Made by a program: the position numbers and the translations under genes
In this document: one piece after another, positions 45,177 to 53,730 of the stretch
How the letters are laid out: each line of letters starts with the position of its first letter
Numbering within the stretch: position 1 is the stretch's first letter
The notes under the pieces: model-generated
Seen by the model: the letters and a program-made list of their open reading frames with translations, nothing else
What the model was told of the DNA's origin: nothing
Database searches by the model: none
Assembly: GCA_017509755.1 (NCBI GenBank)
Contig: JAFWOY010000039.1
Location: 1-64,000 of the forward strand
Length of the DNA: 64,000 nt
Reading direction: 5' to 3'
Source of the DNA: Bacteroidales bacterium
GTDB taxonomy: Bacteria > Bacteroidota > Bacteroidia > Bacteroidales > UBA932

Positions 45177-45284
45177 AAAGGGCGGCTCGCTATCCAGCGG
45201 GTCGCCCTATCCTTTTAACCTAAAACTTAACCTATGAAAAAACTATTCGATGATAGATTAAGCAAAGGCCGTGCCAGAAATTAA
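45177..45284 (+). repeat. Inverted dispersed element, copy A (hairpin plus micro-ORF start)
   Basis: A 105-base unit with a second, inverted copy at 50464-50569. About five substitutions and one indel separate the copies (roughly 94 percent identity). It begins with a 13-base stem (AGGGCGGCTCGCT and its partner, with two G-U pairs and a 4-base loop) that is fully paired only as RNA of this strand, then a TCCTTTT tract. After that come TTAACCTAAAACTTAACCT and a conserved ATG. In both places it follows a gene of the same strand (here purB) and separates it from a convergent gene. The hairpin can serve as a terminator; the conserved 70 bases after it are unexplained. Confidence 0.8.
45234..45284 (+). 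CDS. Putative 16-residue micro-ORF inside copy A
   Basis: The frame reads MKKLFDDRLSKGRARN and then stops. In the inverted copy the same frame runs from 50511 to 50410 on the minus strand, with one silent change (AGA to AGG), one Arg-to-Lys change and a longer 33-residue end. The sequence before the ATG (TTAACCTAAAACTTAACCT) resembles leaders of Bacteroidales genes. Conservation may reflect the DNA or RNA element rather than translation, so this is only a candidate. Confidence 0.25.
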   Translation: MKKLFDDRLSKGRARN

Positions 45285-45294
45285 ATCCGGTTGC

Positions 45295-45993
45295 CTATTC
45301 GGCCGGTGTAATTGAAATAATCTGCACTTTGCCGAGGGGCCGGTCGCGCAGGTCGGTGCGTTCGGAGGCAATCTTGTCGATCACGTCCAGGCCGTCCACC
45401 ACTTCGCCGAAAATGGTGTATTCCCCGTCGAGATGCACGCAATTCGCAGGATCATGCACGATATAGAACTGGGAACCGGAAGATTCCTTGGCAGGATTCA
45501 CCTGATCGCCACGGCGGGCCGCCGCCAGCGCCCCTTTCTTATGGGTCTTGCCGGGAACGATCTCGGCGGGAATGGTGTATCCCGGACCGCCCGTACCAAA
45601 CTGGGCGACTTTGGCACTGTCGCGCGTGAACGGGTCGCCGCCCTGGATCATGAAGCCTTTGATGATCCGGTGGAACAGCAGGCCATTGTAGAAGCTGGAT
45701 CGGGCCAGTTTGACGAAATTATCACGGTGCAGCGGCGTGTCCGCATACAGTTTGACGGTCATCGTACCATCGGATGTCTGGATTTTCAACATCGGCTCTT
45801 CGCCGAGGCCCGCCCATTTATCGACGGGGGCAGCAGGTGATTCGCTCATGGGTTTAATCTCGGATTTCGTTTCGTTGATCTGTTCGGTTTCCGGAACCGC
45901 TTCCTCTTCTGCAGGTTTCGGATCCTTGCCGCCTTTGCAGCCCGCCAGGATGACGGCTGCGGCCAGGAAAACATAGAATAAGCGGTGTCTCAT
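45295..45993 (-). CDS. Cyclophilin-type peptidyl-prolyl isomerase, lipoprotein
   Basis: 232 residues from the ATG at 45993, which starts a lipoprotein signal ending ILAGC. The open frame continues further upstream, but that part has no leader character. After a Glu/Pro-rich linker, residues about 75-230 form a cyclophilin domain: FHRIIKGFMIQGGDP contains the catalytic Arg, and SQFYIVH plus LDGEYTIFGEV complete the site. It assists folding in the periplasm. It lies between copy A of the element and the divergent flippase gene. Confidence 0.9.
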   Translation of the reverse strand: MRHRLFYVFLAAAVILAGCKGGKDPKPAEEEAVPETEQINETKSEIKPMSESPAAPVDKWAGLGEEPMLKIQTSDGTMTVKLYADTPLHRDNFVKLARSSFYNGLLFHRIIKGFMIQGGDPFTRDSAKVAQFGTGGPGYTIPAEIVPGKTHKKGALAAARRGDQVNPAKESSGSQFYIVHDPANCVHLDGEYTIFGEVVDGLDVIDKIASERTDLRDRPLGKVQIISITPAE

Positions 45994-46013
45994 ATTTGTA
46001 TTTTTTACAAGGT

Positions 46014-46041
46014 CAAATTTAGTGATTATTTCGTAAATTTG
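46014..46041. promoter_or_regulatory. Pair of divergent -7 boxes
   Basis: TAAATTTG at 46034-46041 faces the flippase gene, and the same sequence in reverse at 46021-46014 faces the isomerase gene. The -33 parts are not clear on either strand. Confidence 0.5.
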
Positions 46042-46060
46042 TAAGTTAAATCCATCCCAA

Positions 46061-47536
46061 GTGGCCAATCCGATCAAACAGCTTGCCGGCGAAACCGCCA
46101 TCTACGGCCTGAGTACCATCCTGGCCCGGGTCATCAATTTCGCGCTCGTCCCTCTATACACCCGCGTCCTGACCCAGTCCGATTTCGGGGTCATGTCCGA
46201 ATTCATGGCCTATATCGCCATGCTGCAGGTCGTCCTCACCCTGGGCCTGGAGACCGGTTGCTTCCGGTACGCCAGCAAAGAAGGTGCCGACCCCGGGAAG
46301 GTCTTCTCCAATGCGTTCGTGACGGTCTTCGGTGTTTGTGCCTTGTTCCTGGCCTGTATGATCGCCTTTTCGGGCGGCATCTCCTCCGCGATGGGTTATC
46401 CGGGCTTTTCGAACCTGATCGTCTATTGCGGCCTCATCCTCTTTTTCGACTGTACGACCGCCATCCTCTTCGCCAAACTGCGCCATGAGCACAAAGCGTT
46501 GAAATTCGCAGTCATCAAGACCTTGAAGATCCTGACGGAGGTGGGTGTCAACCTGCTGCTTTACCTGGTGATGGCCCGTCGCTTCGCCGTCAATCCGGCT
46601 CACTGGCTCACCCGTTTCGTGAGCGCCAGCCCCGACTTTACCTATCCCATCTTCGCCATCCTGGTCAGCTGCATCGTCTGCGTGATCCTGATTGCGCCCG
46701 AGCTGCTGAAGCTCACGTTCCGCTTCGACCGCAGACTCGCGGGCCGGCTGCTGGTCTATTCGCTGCCGCTGATGATCGCCGGCCTGCCCGGCATCATGAA
46801 CGACGTGCTGGACCGGGTGCTGATGCGCTTCGTCAATGCCGATCCCGTGAACTGGCGGGCCGACCTGGGTGTCTATCAGGCCGCCGTGAAACTCGCCGTG
46901 ATCATGCAGCTTTTCGTGCAGATGTTCCGCTATGCGGCGGAACCGTTCTTTTTCCAGCGGGAACGCGAAAAGGGCAGCAAGCAGATCTACGCCGACGTGC
47001 TCAACTATTTTACAGCTTTCTGCATGTTCGGCTTCGTGGTGCTGATGCTGTTCATGGATGAGATCGGCCTGATCCTGGGCAAGGATTTCCGCGTGGGACT
47101 CGACATTACGCCCATCATGCTGATGGCCTATGTCATCACGGGCATCCTCTTCAATGTCAATATCTGGTATAAACTCTCCGAAAAGACGGGCTATGCGGTC
47201 TGGATCACCCTGGCCGGCCTGGTCGTCACCATCGTGGTGAACCTGATCTTCATGCCGCGCTATTCCTACCATGCCGCCGCCTGGGGCCACATTGCCAGCT
47301 ACGTGACGATGCTGGTGCTGACTGCCGCCCTGGGACGCAAGCATTATCCGATTCCCTACAACTGGGGCATCGTGCTCCTGCTGGTGGCTGCAGGGCTTGG
47401 AATCTGGGGTTTGGGAACCCTGCTGCCCGCGATGGGACTGGGCAAAAAAATAATCGTACATTCTGCCCTCGTGTTGCTCTATCTTGCCGTTGCATTTGTT
47501 ATATTTGCAGTTAGAAAACGAAGAACCGCCCGATGA
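46061..47536 (+). CDS. Oligosaccharide flippase family (Wzx-like) membrane protein
   Basis: 491-residue polytopic membrane protein of the MOP/MATE exporter superfamily, polysaccharide-transporter branch, with roughly 14 hydrophobic helices. The N-terminus [29 protein letters not shown] is the family opening. It starts with GTG at 46061. Its place ahead of dut and murF leaves open whether it flips a lipid-linked saccharide of the envelope or the peptidoglycan precursor itself. Stop and dut start overlap by four bases. Confidence 0.87.
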   Translation: MANPIKQLAGETAIYGLSTILARVINFALVPLYTRVLTQSDFGVMSEFMAYIAMLQVVLTLGLETGCFRYASKEGADPGKVFSNAFVTVFGVCALFLACMIAFSGGISSAMGYPGFSNLIVYCGLILFFDCTTAILFAKLRHEHKALKFAVIKTLKILTEVGVNLLLYLVMARRFAVNPAHWLTRFVSASPDFTYPIFAILVSCIVCVILIAPELLKLTFRFDRRLAGRLLVYSLPLMIAGLPGIMNDVLDRVLMRFVNADPVNWRADLGVYQAAVKLAVIMQLFVQMFRYAAEPFFFQREREKGSKQIYADVLNYFTAFCMFGFVVLMLFMDEIGLILGKDFRVGLDITPIMLMAYVITGILFNVNIWYKLSEKTGYAVWITLAGLVVTIVVNLIFMPRYSYHAAAWGHIASYVTMLVLTAALGRKHYPIPYNWGIVLLLVAAGLGIWGLGTLLPAMGLGKKIIVHSALVLLYLAVAFVIFAVRKRRTAR

Positions 47537-47964
47537 AAGTGAAGATCGTCAACCATTCGCCTTTCGACCTTCCGGCCTATGCCACAGCGCTTTCCGCCGG
47601 AATGGACTTGCGGGCCGACTTGTCGGAAGCCGTCGTACTCGGCCCGCTGGAGCGGACGCTTGTCCCGACCGGTCTCCACATCGAACTTCCGGCCGGCTAT
47701 GAAGCCCAGATCCGGCCGCGCAGCGGCCTGGCCGCCAAGCATGGCATCTCGATCGTCAATGCACCGGGGACCATCGACGCCGACTATCGCGGCGAGATCA
47801 AGGTGATACTGGTCAATCTTTCGAACGAGCCGTTTGCCATCCATCCCGGTGAGCGGATCGCCCAGATGGTGGTGGCCCGGCATGAAAAGGTGGAATGGGA
47901 ACAAGTGGAGGCATTGGAAGAGAGTGACCGCGGCAGCGGCGGATTCGGATCGACAGGTAAATAA
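47533..47964 (+). CDS. dut: Deoxyuridine triphosphate nucleotidohydrolase
   Basis: 143-residue trimeric dUTPase that keeps uracil out of DNA and makes dUMP for thymidylate synthesis. All five motifs are recognisable: [41 protein letters not shown] and [10 protein letters not shown]. It overlaps the flippase stop by four bases and is followed 11 bases later by murF, so the three form one operon. Confidence 0.96.
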   Translation: MKVKIVNHSPFDLPAYATALSAGMDLRADLSEAVVLGPLERTLVPTGLHIELPAGYEAQIRPRSGLAAKHGISIVNAPGTIDADYRGEIKVILVNLSNEPFAIHPGERIAQMVVARHEKVEWEQVEALEESDRGSGGFGSTGK

Positions 47965-47975
47965 TAAGACGCGAT

Positions 47976-49301
47976 ATGATTTCAGTGGAAGAATTGTATG
48001 CCCTTTACAAGAAATGCGCGGGCATCACGACAGACAGCCGCAACATCAAGGACGGTGTGATGTTTTTCGCTTTGAAAGGCGAGAAGTTTGACGGCAATGA
48101 CTTTGCCCTGGAGGCCCTCAAATCGGGTGCCCGGTACGCTGTTGTCGACCGCTTCCTGCTGGAAGGCACTGCCTATCGCGGACGCAAGTGTGTCGTGGTC
48201 GAGAATTCGCTGGAAATGCTACAGAAACTCGCGGCCTACCACCGCAAGCAGATCGACATCCCCGTCGTCGGCATCACCGGCACAAACGGCAAGACCACGA
48301 CCAAGGAACTGGTCGCCGCCGTCCTGGCCCGCAAATACAACCTGGTGGCCACCCAGGACAATTTCAACAATCATATCGGCGTGCCGTTGACGCTTTTCCG
48401 GCTCGACGAGCGGACGGAGATGGCCGTAGTCGAGATGGGAGCCAGTGCCCCGGGCGAGATTGCGGAGCTGACGAAAATCGTCCAGCCGACCTGCGGTCTC
48501 ATTACCACGGTCGGCAAGGCGCACCTGCAGGGATTCGGATCCTTCGAAGGGGTCAAGAAAGCGAAAGGAGAACTCTATGATGTCCTGCGCCAGCGGGGCG
48601 GCACCGTTTTTTACAATGCGGACAACGAAGACCTGTGCGAAATGGTTTCCCACCGGCAGGGCCTGCGCACCCGCAAATACGGCGTCAAAGAGCAAGGCGT
48701 CAAGATCCTTCCTTCGACGGCCGAATCGCCTTACCTGCGGCTCGAAATGGAGAAGGACGGCAAACCGGTTACCATTGCCACCCACCTGGTCGGGGCCTAC
48801 AATGCCGACAATGTGATGGCCGCCCTGGCCATCGGGGAATTCTTCGAAGTTCCTTTCCACAAAGCCGTGGCTGCCATTGAAGCCTACAAGCCGTCCAACA
48901 GCCGCAGCCAGTTGGTCAAAACCAAGGAGAATACGCTGGTCATCGACGCCTACAATGCCAATCCTTCCAGCATGCGGGCCTCCCTCGACAATTTCGCCGC
49001 CACGGATTTCGCCAACAAGGTATTGATGCTGGGCGACATGCTCGAACTGGGCCAGGAGTCTTCCGAGGAGCACCGCGACATCCTCCGGCGGGCGATGGAG
49101 GTCGCCCCCGCAATCTTCGTCGTAGGCGAGTCCTTCAGCCGTGCTTCCCGCACCCTGCATGCCGATCCGCGCCAGGTCAAGGCCTTCCCGGACATCGATG
49201 CGCTCAAGGCCCATCTGCAGGAAAACCCGCTCAAGGCCAGCACCATCCTCATCAAGGGATCGAACGGTATCCATATGCAAAAGATCGTGGACAGCCTCTA
49301 G
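47976..49301 (+). CDS. murF: UDP-N-acetylmuramoyl-tripeptide--D-alanyl-D-alanine ligase
   Basis: 441-residue Mur ligase that adds D-Ala-D-Ala to the peptidoglycan precursor. The N-terminal substrate domain covers about 1-90, and the central ATPase domain starts with GITGTNGKTTTKELV near residues 99-113. Further conserved pieces are NFNNHIGVPLTLF, MGASAPGEI and DAYNANPSSM. The C-terminal domain extends from about 315. Length is normal for MurF. Confidence 0.94.
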   Translation: MISVEELYALYKKCAGITTDSRNIKDGVMFFALKGEKFDGNDFALEALKSGARYAVVDRFLLEGTAYRGRKCVVVENSLEMLQKLAAYHRKQIDIPVVGITGTNGKTTTKELVAAVLARKYNLVATQDNFNNHIGVPLTLFRLDERTEMAVVEMGASAPGEIAELTKIVQPTCGLITTVGKAHLQGFGSFEGVKKAKGELYDVLRQRGGTVFYNADNEDLCEMVSHRQGLRTRKYGVKEQGVKILPSTAESPYLRLEMEKDGKPVTIATHLVGAYNADNVMAALAIGEFFEVPFHKAVAAIEAYKPSNSRSQLVKTKENTLVIDAYNANPSSMRASLDNFAATDFANKVLMLGDMLELGQESSEEHRDILRRAMEVAPAIFVVGESFSRASRTLHADPRQVKAFPDIDALKAHLQENPLKASTILIKGSNGIHMQKIVDSL

Positions 49302-49316
49302 GCAGCACGAAAAAGT

Positions 49317-49345
49317 TTGTTTTTCAAAATTAATCCGTATATTTG
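49317..49345 (+). promoter_or_regulatory. Promoter of rpsP
   Basis: TTTG at 49317-49320 and TATATTTG at 49338-49345, with a 17-base spacer, slightly short. The start codon lies 70 bases further on. Confidence 0.55.
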
Positions 49346-49414
49346 CAGGCCCTTTCTCGAGAAGATAGGGAAGTTACAATTATAGAATTAATTACAACTT
49401 AAAGCTCAAGCAAA

Positions 49415-49972
49415 ATGGCTGTTAAAATCCGTCTTGCGCGCCACGGCAAGAAAAACTACGCGTATTTTCACATTGTCGTCGCTGACGCACGCGCACCGCG
49501 CGACGGCCGTCTGATCGAACAGATCGGCCTCTACAACCCGAACACCAACCCCGCTACCATCGTCCTCGACGGCGAGCGTGCCCTCGACTGGCTCAACAAA
49601 GGTGCCCAGCCGACCACGACGGCCCGCCGCATCCTCTCCTATGAGGGTGTCCTGCTGAAGAAGCACCTCCAGGGCGGTGTCGCCAAGGGTGCCTTCTCCG
49701 AAGAAGAAGCCGAGCGTCGTTTCGCCGCCTGGAAGACCCAGAAAGATTCGAAGCTCGCCTCGAAGAAGCAGAGCATTGCCAACGCCGCCACCGAGGCCGC
49801 CAAGGCTGCTGTCAAAGCAGAAGCCAAGGTCAACGAGGAACGCGCCGAAGCGATCGCCAAGAAGAAGGCTGAGATCGCCGCTGCCGCTGAAGCTGCTGCC
49901 CGCGCCGCTGCTGAAGAAGCTGCCGCCGCTGCTGCCGCTGCAGAAGCTGCCGCCGAAACCCCGGAAGCCTAA
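49415..49972 (+). CDS. rpsP: 30S ribosomal protein S16 with Ala-rich extension
   Basis: 185 residues. The first 80-90 form the S16 core ([29 protein letters not shown]), which binds 16S rRNA in the body of the small subunit. The remaining half is a Lys/Ala/Glu-rich helix that ends in almost pure Ala and Glu, an extension common in Bacteroidetes. It has its own promoter and is followed 7 bases later by rimM, as in many bacteria. Confidence 0.95.
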   Translation: MAVKIRLARHGKKNYAYFHIVVADARAPRDGRLIEQIGLYNPNTNPATIVLDGERALDWLNKGAQPTTTARRILSYEGVLLKKHLQGGVAKGAFSEEEAERRFAAWKTQKDSKLASKKQSIANAATEAAKAAVKAEAKVNEERAEAIAKKKAEIAAAAEAAARAAAEEAAAAAAAAEAAAETPEA

Positions 49973-49979
49973 GTTCGGG

Positions 49980-50441
49980 ATGAAGGTGCTGAAATCCTGG
50001 GGGGCATCCGGAGAAGTGGTGTTGAGCCGCCCGGAGGGAGACCTGCAGGATTTGAAGAGTCAGGAACCGGTATTCATCGCATTCGATGGACTGCCGGTTC
50101 CTTTTTTCTTTGAATCGGTCCAGCCCAGGGGCGGCCGGTTCATCGTCAAGTTCGAAGGAATCGATACACTGGCGGAAGCAGAAGAATTGGTGGGACGCGA
50201 GGTTACGTTCGAAAACGAAACGGAAGAAGAGGAAGATACACTGGTCGGCCTCCAGGTCCGGGACAGCCGTACCCGACGCATCATCGGCGAAATCGTCGAT
50301 TCCAGCGACTACGGCGGCAATATCGTCATCACCGTGGAGACGGTCGACCGGGGGGAGGTGCTGCTCCCAATCCATGAAGAACTCATCGTCGGCATTCACA
50401 ACGACATCATCACGCTGGATATCCCGGAAGGTCTGATTTAA
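49980..50441 (+). CDS. rimM: Ribosome maturation factor RimM
   Basis: 153 residues from the ATG at 49980, with an N-terminal RimM beta-barrel (KSWGASGEVVL, FIVKFEGIDTLAEAEELVGREV) and a C-terminal PRC-barrel (LVGLQVRDSR, IGEIVDSSDYGGNIVITV). It binds S19 and helps assemble the 30S head. The rpsP-rimM pairing is standard. The end of the gene is followed after 22 bases by copy B of the 105-base element on the other strand; the micro-ORF in that element would run antisense into the rimM end. Confidence 0.9.
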   Translation: MKVLKSWGASGEVVLSRPEGDLQDLKSQEPVFIAFDGLPVPFFFESVQPRGGRFIVKFEGIDTLAEAEELVGREVTFENETEEEEDTLVGLQVRDSRTRRIIGEIVDSSDYGGNIVITVETVDRGEVLLPIHEELIVGIHNDIITLDIPEGLI

Positions 50442-50463
50442 ACGGTACTGGCCTTTCGGAATC

Positions 50464-50569
50464 ATTTTTGGCACGGCCTTTGCTTAACCTATCATCGAAT
50501 AGTTTTTTCATAGGTTAAGTTTTAGGTTAAAAGGAAAAGGGCGACCCGCTGCACAGCGAGCCGCCCTTT
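50464..50569 (-). repeat. Inverted dispersed element, copy B
   Basis: The inverted partner of 45177-45284. On the minus strand it begins with the same 13-base stem (the two G-U pairs again favour this RNA strand, loop GTGC), a TTTTCCTTTT tract, TTAACCTAAAACTTAACCT and the conserved ATG at 50511. It lies just after the minus-strand sugar-phosphate mutase gene and before the convergent rimM, so its placement repeats that of copy A. In this copy the micro-ORF runs to 50410. Confidence 0.8.
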
Positions 50570-50587
50570 ACCTTTCCATGGAATCCG

Positions 50588-51940
50588 CTACACGAACTGC
50601 TCGATAACCGCGCGTGCCTCGGCTACCTTTTCTTCCAGCACTTTGAGCGTCGTGGCTTCGCAGAGGAAACGCAGGTAAGGCTCGGTGTTGGACGGACGGA
50701 CATTGAACCACCAGTTCTTGAACTCCACCCGATAGCCGTCGAAATCGTAGAAAGCCGTATGCTTTTCGGCATCCATGAAATGCTTTTTGACGGCATCCAT
50801 CGCTTCCTGCTTGTTCTCGACGCGGAAATTGATCTCGCCGGAATTCTCGTAGTGCTTGATGCGGGCGATCATCTGCGAGAAGCGGATGCCTTCGCGCTTG
50901 AGCCGGGCCACGATGTTCAGTACCAGGATAGCAGCCAGCAGGCCGCTGTCGCTGTAGAAGAAATCGCGGAAATAATAGTGGCCGGCTACTTCTCCGCCCC
51001 ATACGCCACCCAATTCGCGCAGACGCGGGGCGGCAAAGGCACGGCCGACCCGCCACATGGCAATCTGGGCCCCGAGCGGTTCCAGATACTCGGCGACAGA
51101 TTTGGAACTGCGGATGTCTTCCAGCACGATGCCGACCTCGCCTCTTTCCTTGATGAAATACTCACCCAGCAGGGCGATGATCAAGTCGGGGGCGATGAAA
51201 CTACCGGTCTCGTCGATGAACATCACCCGGTCGGCATCGCCGTCGTAGATGACGCCGACATCGCACTTCTGGGTGATGACCAGTTTCTGCAGGTCCACCA
51301 CGTTTTCAGGCTGGAACGGATTGGCTTCGTGATTGGGAAAATTGCCGTCCAGCGTGTCGTAGAGATAAATGGGCTGCTCACCAAAAAGTTGGTGGACGAA
51401 AATGGAAGCCATGCCGTTGGAGCAGTCCATGCCGATCTTCAGGTTGGAGAAATCCTTCTTGAAGCCGGCCAGGAAATCGATATATTCCTGCCGGACATCG
51501 AAATCGCGGACGGTTCCCCGCTCTTCCATCACCGGCGTAGGCCGCTCTTCCAGGATCCAGCGCTCGATGGTGCTCAGGCCGGTATCGTACCCGACAGGCA
51601 GCGCCAGCGCGCGGGAAATCTTCAGGCCGTTGTCTTCCTTCGGATTGTGGGAAGCCGTAATCTGGATCGAGGCTTTGAACCCGTGACGGGCCGTCACGTA
51701 ATAGACAAACGGCGTCGTACTCATACCGAGGTCCCAGACCTCGGCACCGGCATCGAGCAAACCTTTGATGACCGCGTCGTGCAGGGCGGGAGACGACAAG
51801 CGCATGTCGCGTCCGACCAGGACACGGCGGGTGTCAAGCAATTCCGGGAGGAAATAAGCCACCTTGTAGGCGATGTCGACAGTCAGGTCGGCACCGAAAT
51901 GGCCGCGGATGTCGTAAGCGTGGAAAGCTTTCAGTTTCAT
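50588..51940 (-). CDS. Phosphomannomutase/phosphoglucomutase
   Basis: 450-residue alpha-D-phosphohexomutase that moves phosphate between C1 and C6 of mannose or glucose. The active-site Ser lies in ITASHNPKEDNGLKI (near 95-109), the metal loop is DGDADRVMFID, a sugar-binding loop is seen at GGVWGGEVAGHYYFRD, and the C-terminal phosphate-binding segment is RPSNTEPYLRF. It supplies activated sugars for lipopolysaccharide and exopolysaccharide. It is the last gene of the ruvX-def-mutase run, ending at copy B of the element. Confidence 0.92.
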   Translation of the reverse strand: MKLKAFHAYDIRGHFGADLTVDIAYKVAYFLPELLDTRRVLVGRDMRLSSPALHDAVIKGLLDAGAEVWDLGMSTTPFVYYVTARHGFKASIQITASHNPKEDNGLKISRALALPVGYDTGLSTIERWILEERPTPVMEERGTVRDFDVRQEYIDFLAGFKKDFSNLKIGMDCSNGMASIFVHQLFGEQPIYLYDTLDGNFPNHEANPFQPENVVDLQKLVITQKCDVGVIYDGDADRVMFIDETGSFIAPDLIIALLGEYFIKERGEVGIVLEDIRSSKSVAEYLEPLGAQIAMWRVGRAFAAPRLRELGGVWGGEVAGHYYFRDFFYSDSGLLAAILVLNIVARLKREGIRFSQMIARIKHYENSGEINFRVENKQEAMDAVKKHFMDAEKHTAFYDFDGYRVEFKNWWFNVRPSNTEPYLRFLCEATTLKVLEEKVAEARAVIEQFV

Positions 51941-51944
51941 ATTC

Positions 51945-52505
51945 TTATCTTTTATCTGTTTTCACACGGTAACGCGTACGGACATGGCCTTTGGAGATAT
52001 TCATCAACTTGCCGGTCAGCATTTTCCGGCGGATAGGCGAAGCGTGGTCCGTAAACAGGATGCCGTCGAGATGGTCCATCTCGTGCTGGATCATCCGGGC
52101 CGCAAAGCCGCTGAATTCTTCTTCCACCTCTTCGAAAGCGGGATTGATGTAGCGGACGCGGATGGTTTCGGGACGGACAATGTCGGCATCAATATTGGGA
52201 ATGCTCAGGCAGCCTTCTTCATAGGAACAGGTCTTCTCGCTCTCAAAGGTGAAGCGGGGGTTGATCATCTCGCGGTGGAAGCCCTTGAGTTCGGGATAGC
52301 GGTCGGTCAGGTCGTTGCCGTCCACCACGAGGATGCGTTTGGAAACGCCTACTTGTGGGGCGGCCAGGCCGCAGCCGTCGGCATTGTGCATCGTATCGAC
52401 CATGTCTGCGATGAACTGCTCCAGCCAAGCGCGGTCTGAAAGGTCATCTTCCTGCGCGGCCGTGCGCAGGACTTGGGAACCATATAAGTAAATCGGGAGT
52501 ATCAT
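51945..52505 (-). CDS. def: Peptide deformylase
   Basis: 186-residue iron or zinc enzyme that removes the formyl group from new proteins. All three motifs are present: GCGLAAPQVG (near 44-53), EEGCLSIP (near 95-102) and MIQHEMDHLDG with the HExxH metal site (near 137-147). Length matches type I deformylases. It overlaps ruvX by four bases. Confidence 0.95.
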   Translation of the reverse strand: MILPIYLYGSQVLRTAAQEDDLSDRAWLEQFIADMVDTMHNADGCGLAAPQVGVSKRILVVDGNDLTDRYPELKGFHREMINPRFTFESEKTCSYEEGCLSIPNIDADIVRPETIRVRYINPAFEEVEEEFSGFAARMIQHEMDHLDGILFTDHASPIRRKMLTGKLMNISKGHVRTRYRVKTDKR

Positions 52506-52924
52506 GTTGTCTGTGTCGTTCTGTCAAGGTAGGTCTGCAAGATCAAAGCGGCGCTCACCTTGTCCACGGCGGCCTTGTCGCGCCGGTCCGCCTTCTTCAC
52601 GCCGCCGTCGATCATCGCGCGGTGGGCCAGGACGGAGGTAAAGCGTTCGTCTTCCAGAGTAACAGGCACTTGCGGGAAATGCTTTTTCAGCAAATGCAGG
52701 AACTGGTCCACGTCGCGGGCGGCCTCGGAAGGCGTATTGTCCAGATTCATCGGATAGCCGACCACGAAACGATCGACGCGCTCGTTTTCAGCATATCTTT
52801 TCAGATAATCTATTATCTTTGCAGACTGGACAGTATCCAGGGCGGATGCGAAAATCCGGAGCGGGTCGCTCACCGCAACCCCCACGCGCTTCCTTCCGTA
52901 GTCGATTCCTATGATTCTGTCCAT
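52502..52924 (-). CDS. ruvX: Putative pre-16S rRNA nuclease / Holliday junction resolvase-like
   Basis: 140 residues from the ATG at 52924 (MDRIIGIDYGRKR). The YqgF/RuvX RNase-H-like fold is shown by GIDYGRKRVGVAVSD at the N-terminus, the DERFTS site (near 94-99) and the C-terminal DKAAVDKVSAALILQ. It is thought to process the 5' end of 16S rRNA. The start is only 23 bases from the divergent M23 gene. It overlaps def by four bases. Confidence 0.92.
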   Translation of the reverse strand: MDRIIGIDYGRKRVGVAVSDPLRIFASALDTVQSAKIIDYLKRYAENERVDRFVVGYPMNLDNTPSEAARDVDQFLHLLKKHFPQVPVTLEDERFTSVLAHRAMIDGGVKKADRRDKAAVDKVSAALILQTYLDRTTQTT

Positions 52925-52947
52925 AGATTGCAAAGTTAAGGAAATCT

Positions 52948-53730
52948 ATGGCAAAAAAAGAAAGAAAATTGGACAGGCATCAGGTCGTCTCCCTGGCGGT
53001 CGGCGCGCTGGTGGTGATGCTGCTGTCATACCTGCTCATTGCACATACCCCCTTGCGGCGGACCATTCCGGGCTATCCTTCCCGGGAGACGCAGCAGGCT
53101 GCCATCGAGAACTACCAGAAAATCGATTCCCTCGAGAAAGTCATCGACCTGTGGGCGTTCCAGGTAGCCAATATCCAGCGGATCGCGACCGGCCGGGAGC
53201 CGTTGCCGATCGACTCGATGCGGCTGGAAAAGGCCGGTACGCTCCCCGACGAGGCGGAACGGGCCGCCCAGGCAGCCAGCGACTCGCTGCTGCGGGCGCA
53301 GGTTGCCCAACTCGATTCGGCCCTTGCTTCCGCCCCGGCGCCAGGGCGGATCGAAGCTTTGGACAACCTCAGATTCACCCGGCCGCTCAAAGGAACCGTC
53401 AAGGAGGCCTTCAGCCGCACCGGCAGCCATCCCTACATCGAAGTGACGGCCCCGACCCATACCCAGGTCAGCGCCATCCTCGACGGCATCATCGTATCTG
53501 CCGAATGGAACGAAATCGAAGGCTGCACCCTCAAAATGCAGCACGATAATGACTTGACTTCTTTATACAGGCATGCGGGCAAACTGCTCAAGACGGTCGG
53601 AGAGCGGGTCAAAGCGGGCACGCCGATCGCCACGGTCGGCGAAACCGGAGAACTTTCCGAAGCCCATATCCTGCTTGAACTCCGCTACAAGAACCAACCT
53701 GTCGACCCCGCCCTCTACATCACGTTCTGA
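52948..53730 (+). CDS. M23-like peptidoglycan-binding protein, probably catalytically inactive
   Basis: 260-residue protein with one N-terminal membrane anchor (about 14-33), a coiled-coil region (about 50-120) and a C-terminal LytM/M23 domain. The domain core (SAILDGIIVSAEW, TSLYRHAGKLLKTVGERVKAGTPIATVGETGEL) is clear. However, the usual zinc motif HLHFE is HILLE here, so one metal-binding His is gone, and the HxxxD site is HPYIE. It may act like EnvC or NlpD, regulating amidases rather than cutting. It is followed by dxr with a one-base overlap. Confidence 0.85.
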   Translation: MAKKERKLDRHQVVSLAVGALVVMLLSYLLIAHTPLRRTIPGYPSRETQQAAIENYQKIDSLEKVIDLWAFQVANIQRIATGREPLPIDSMRLEKAGTLPDEAERAAQAASDSLLRAQVAQLDSALASAPAPGRIEALDNLRFTRPLKGTVKEAFSRTGSHPYIEVTAPTHTQVSAILDGIIVSAEWNEIEGCTLKMQHDNDLTSLYRHAGKLLKTVGERVKAGTPIATVGETGELSEAHILLELRYKNQPVDPALYITF

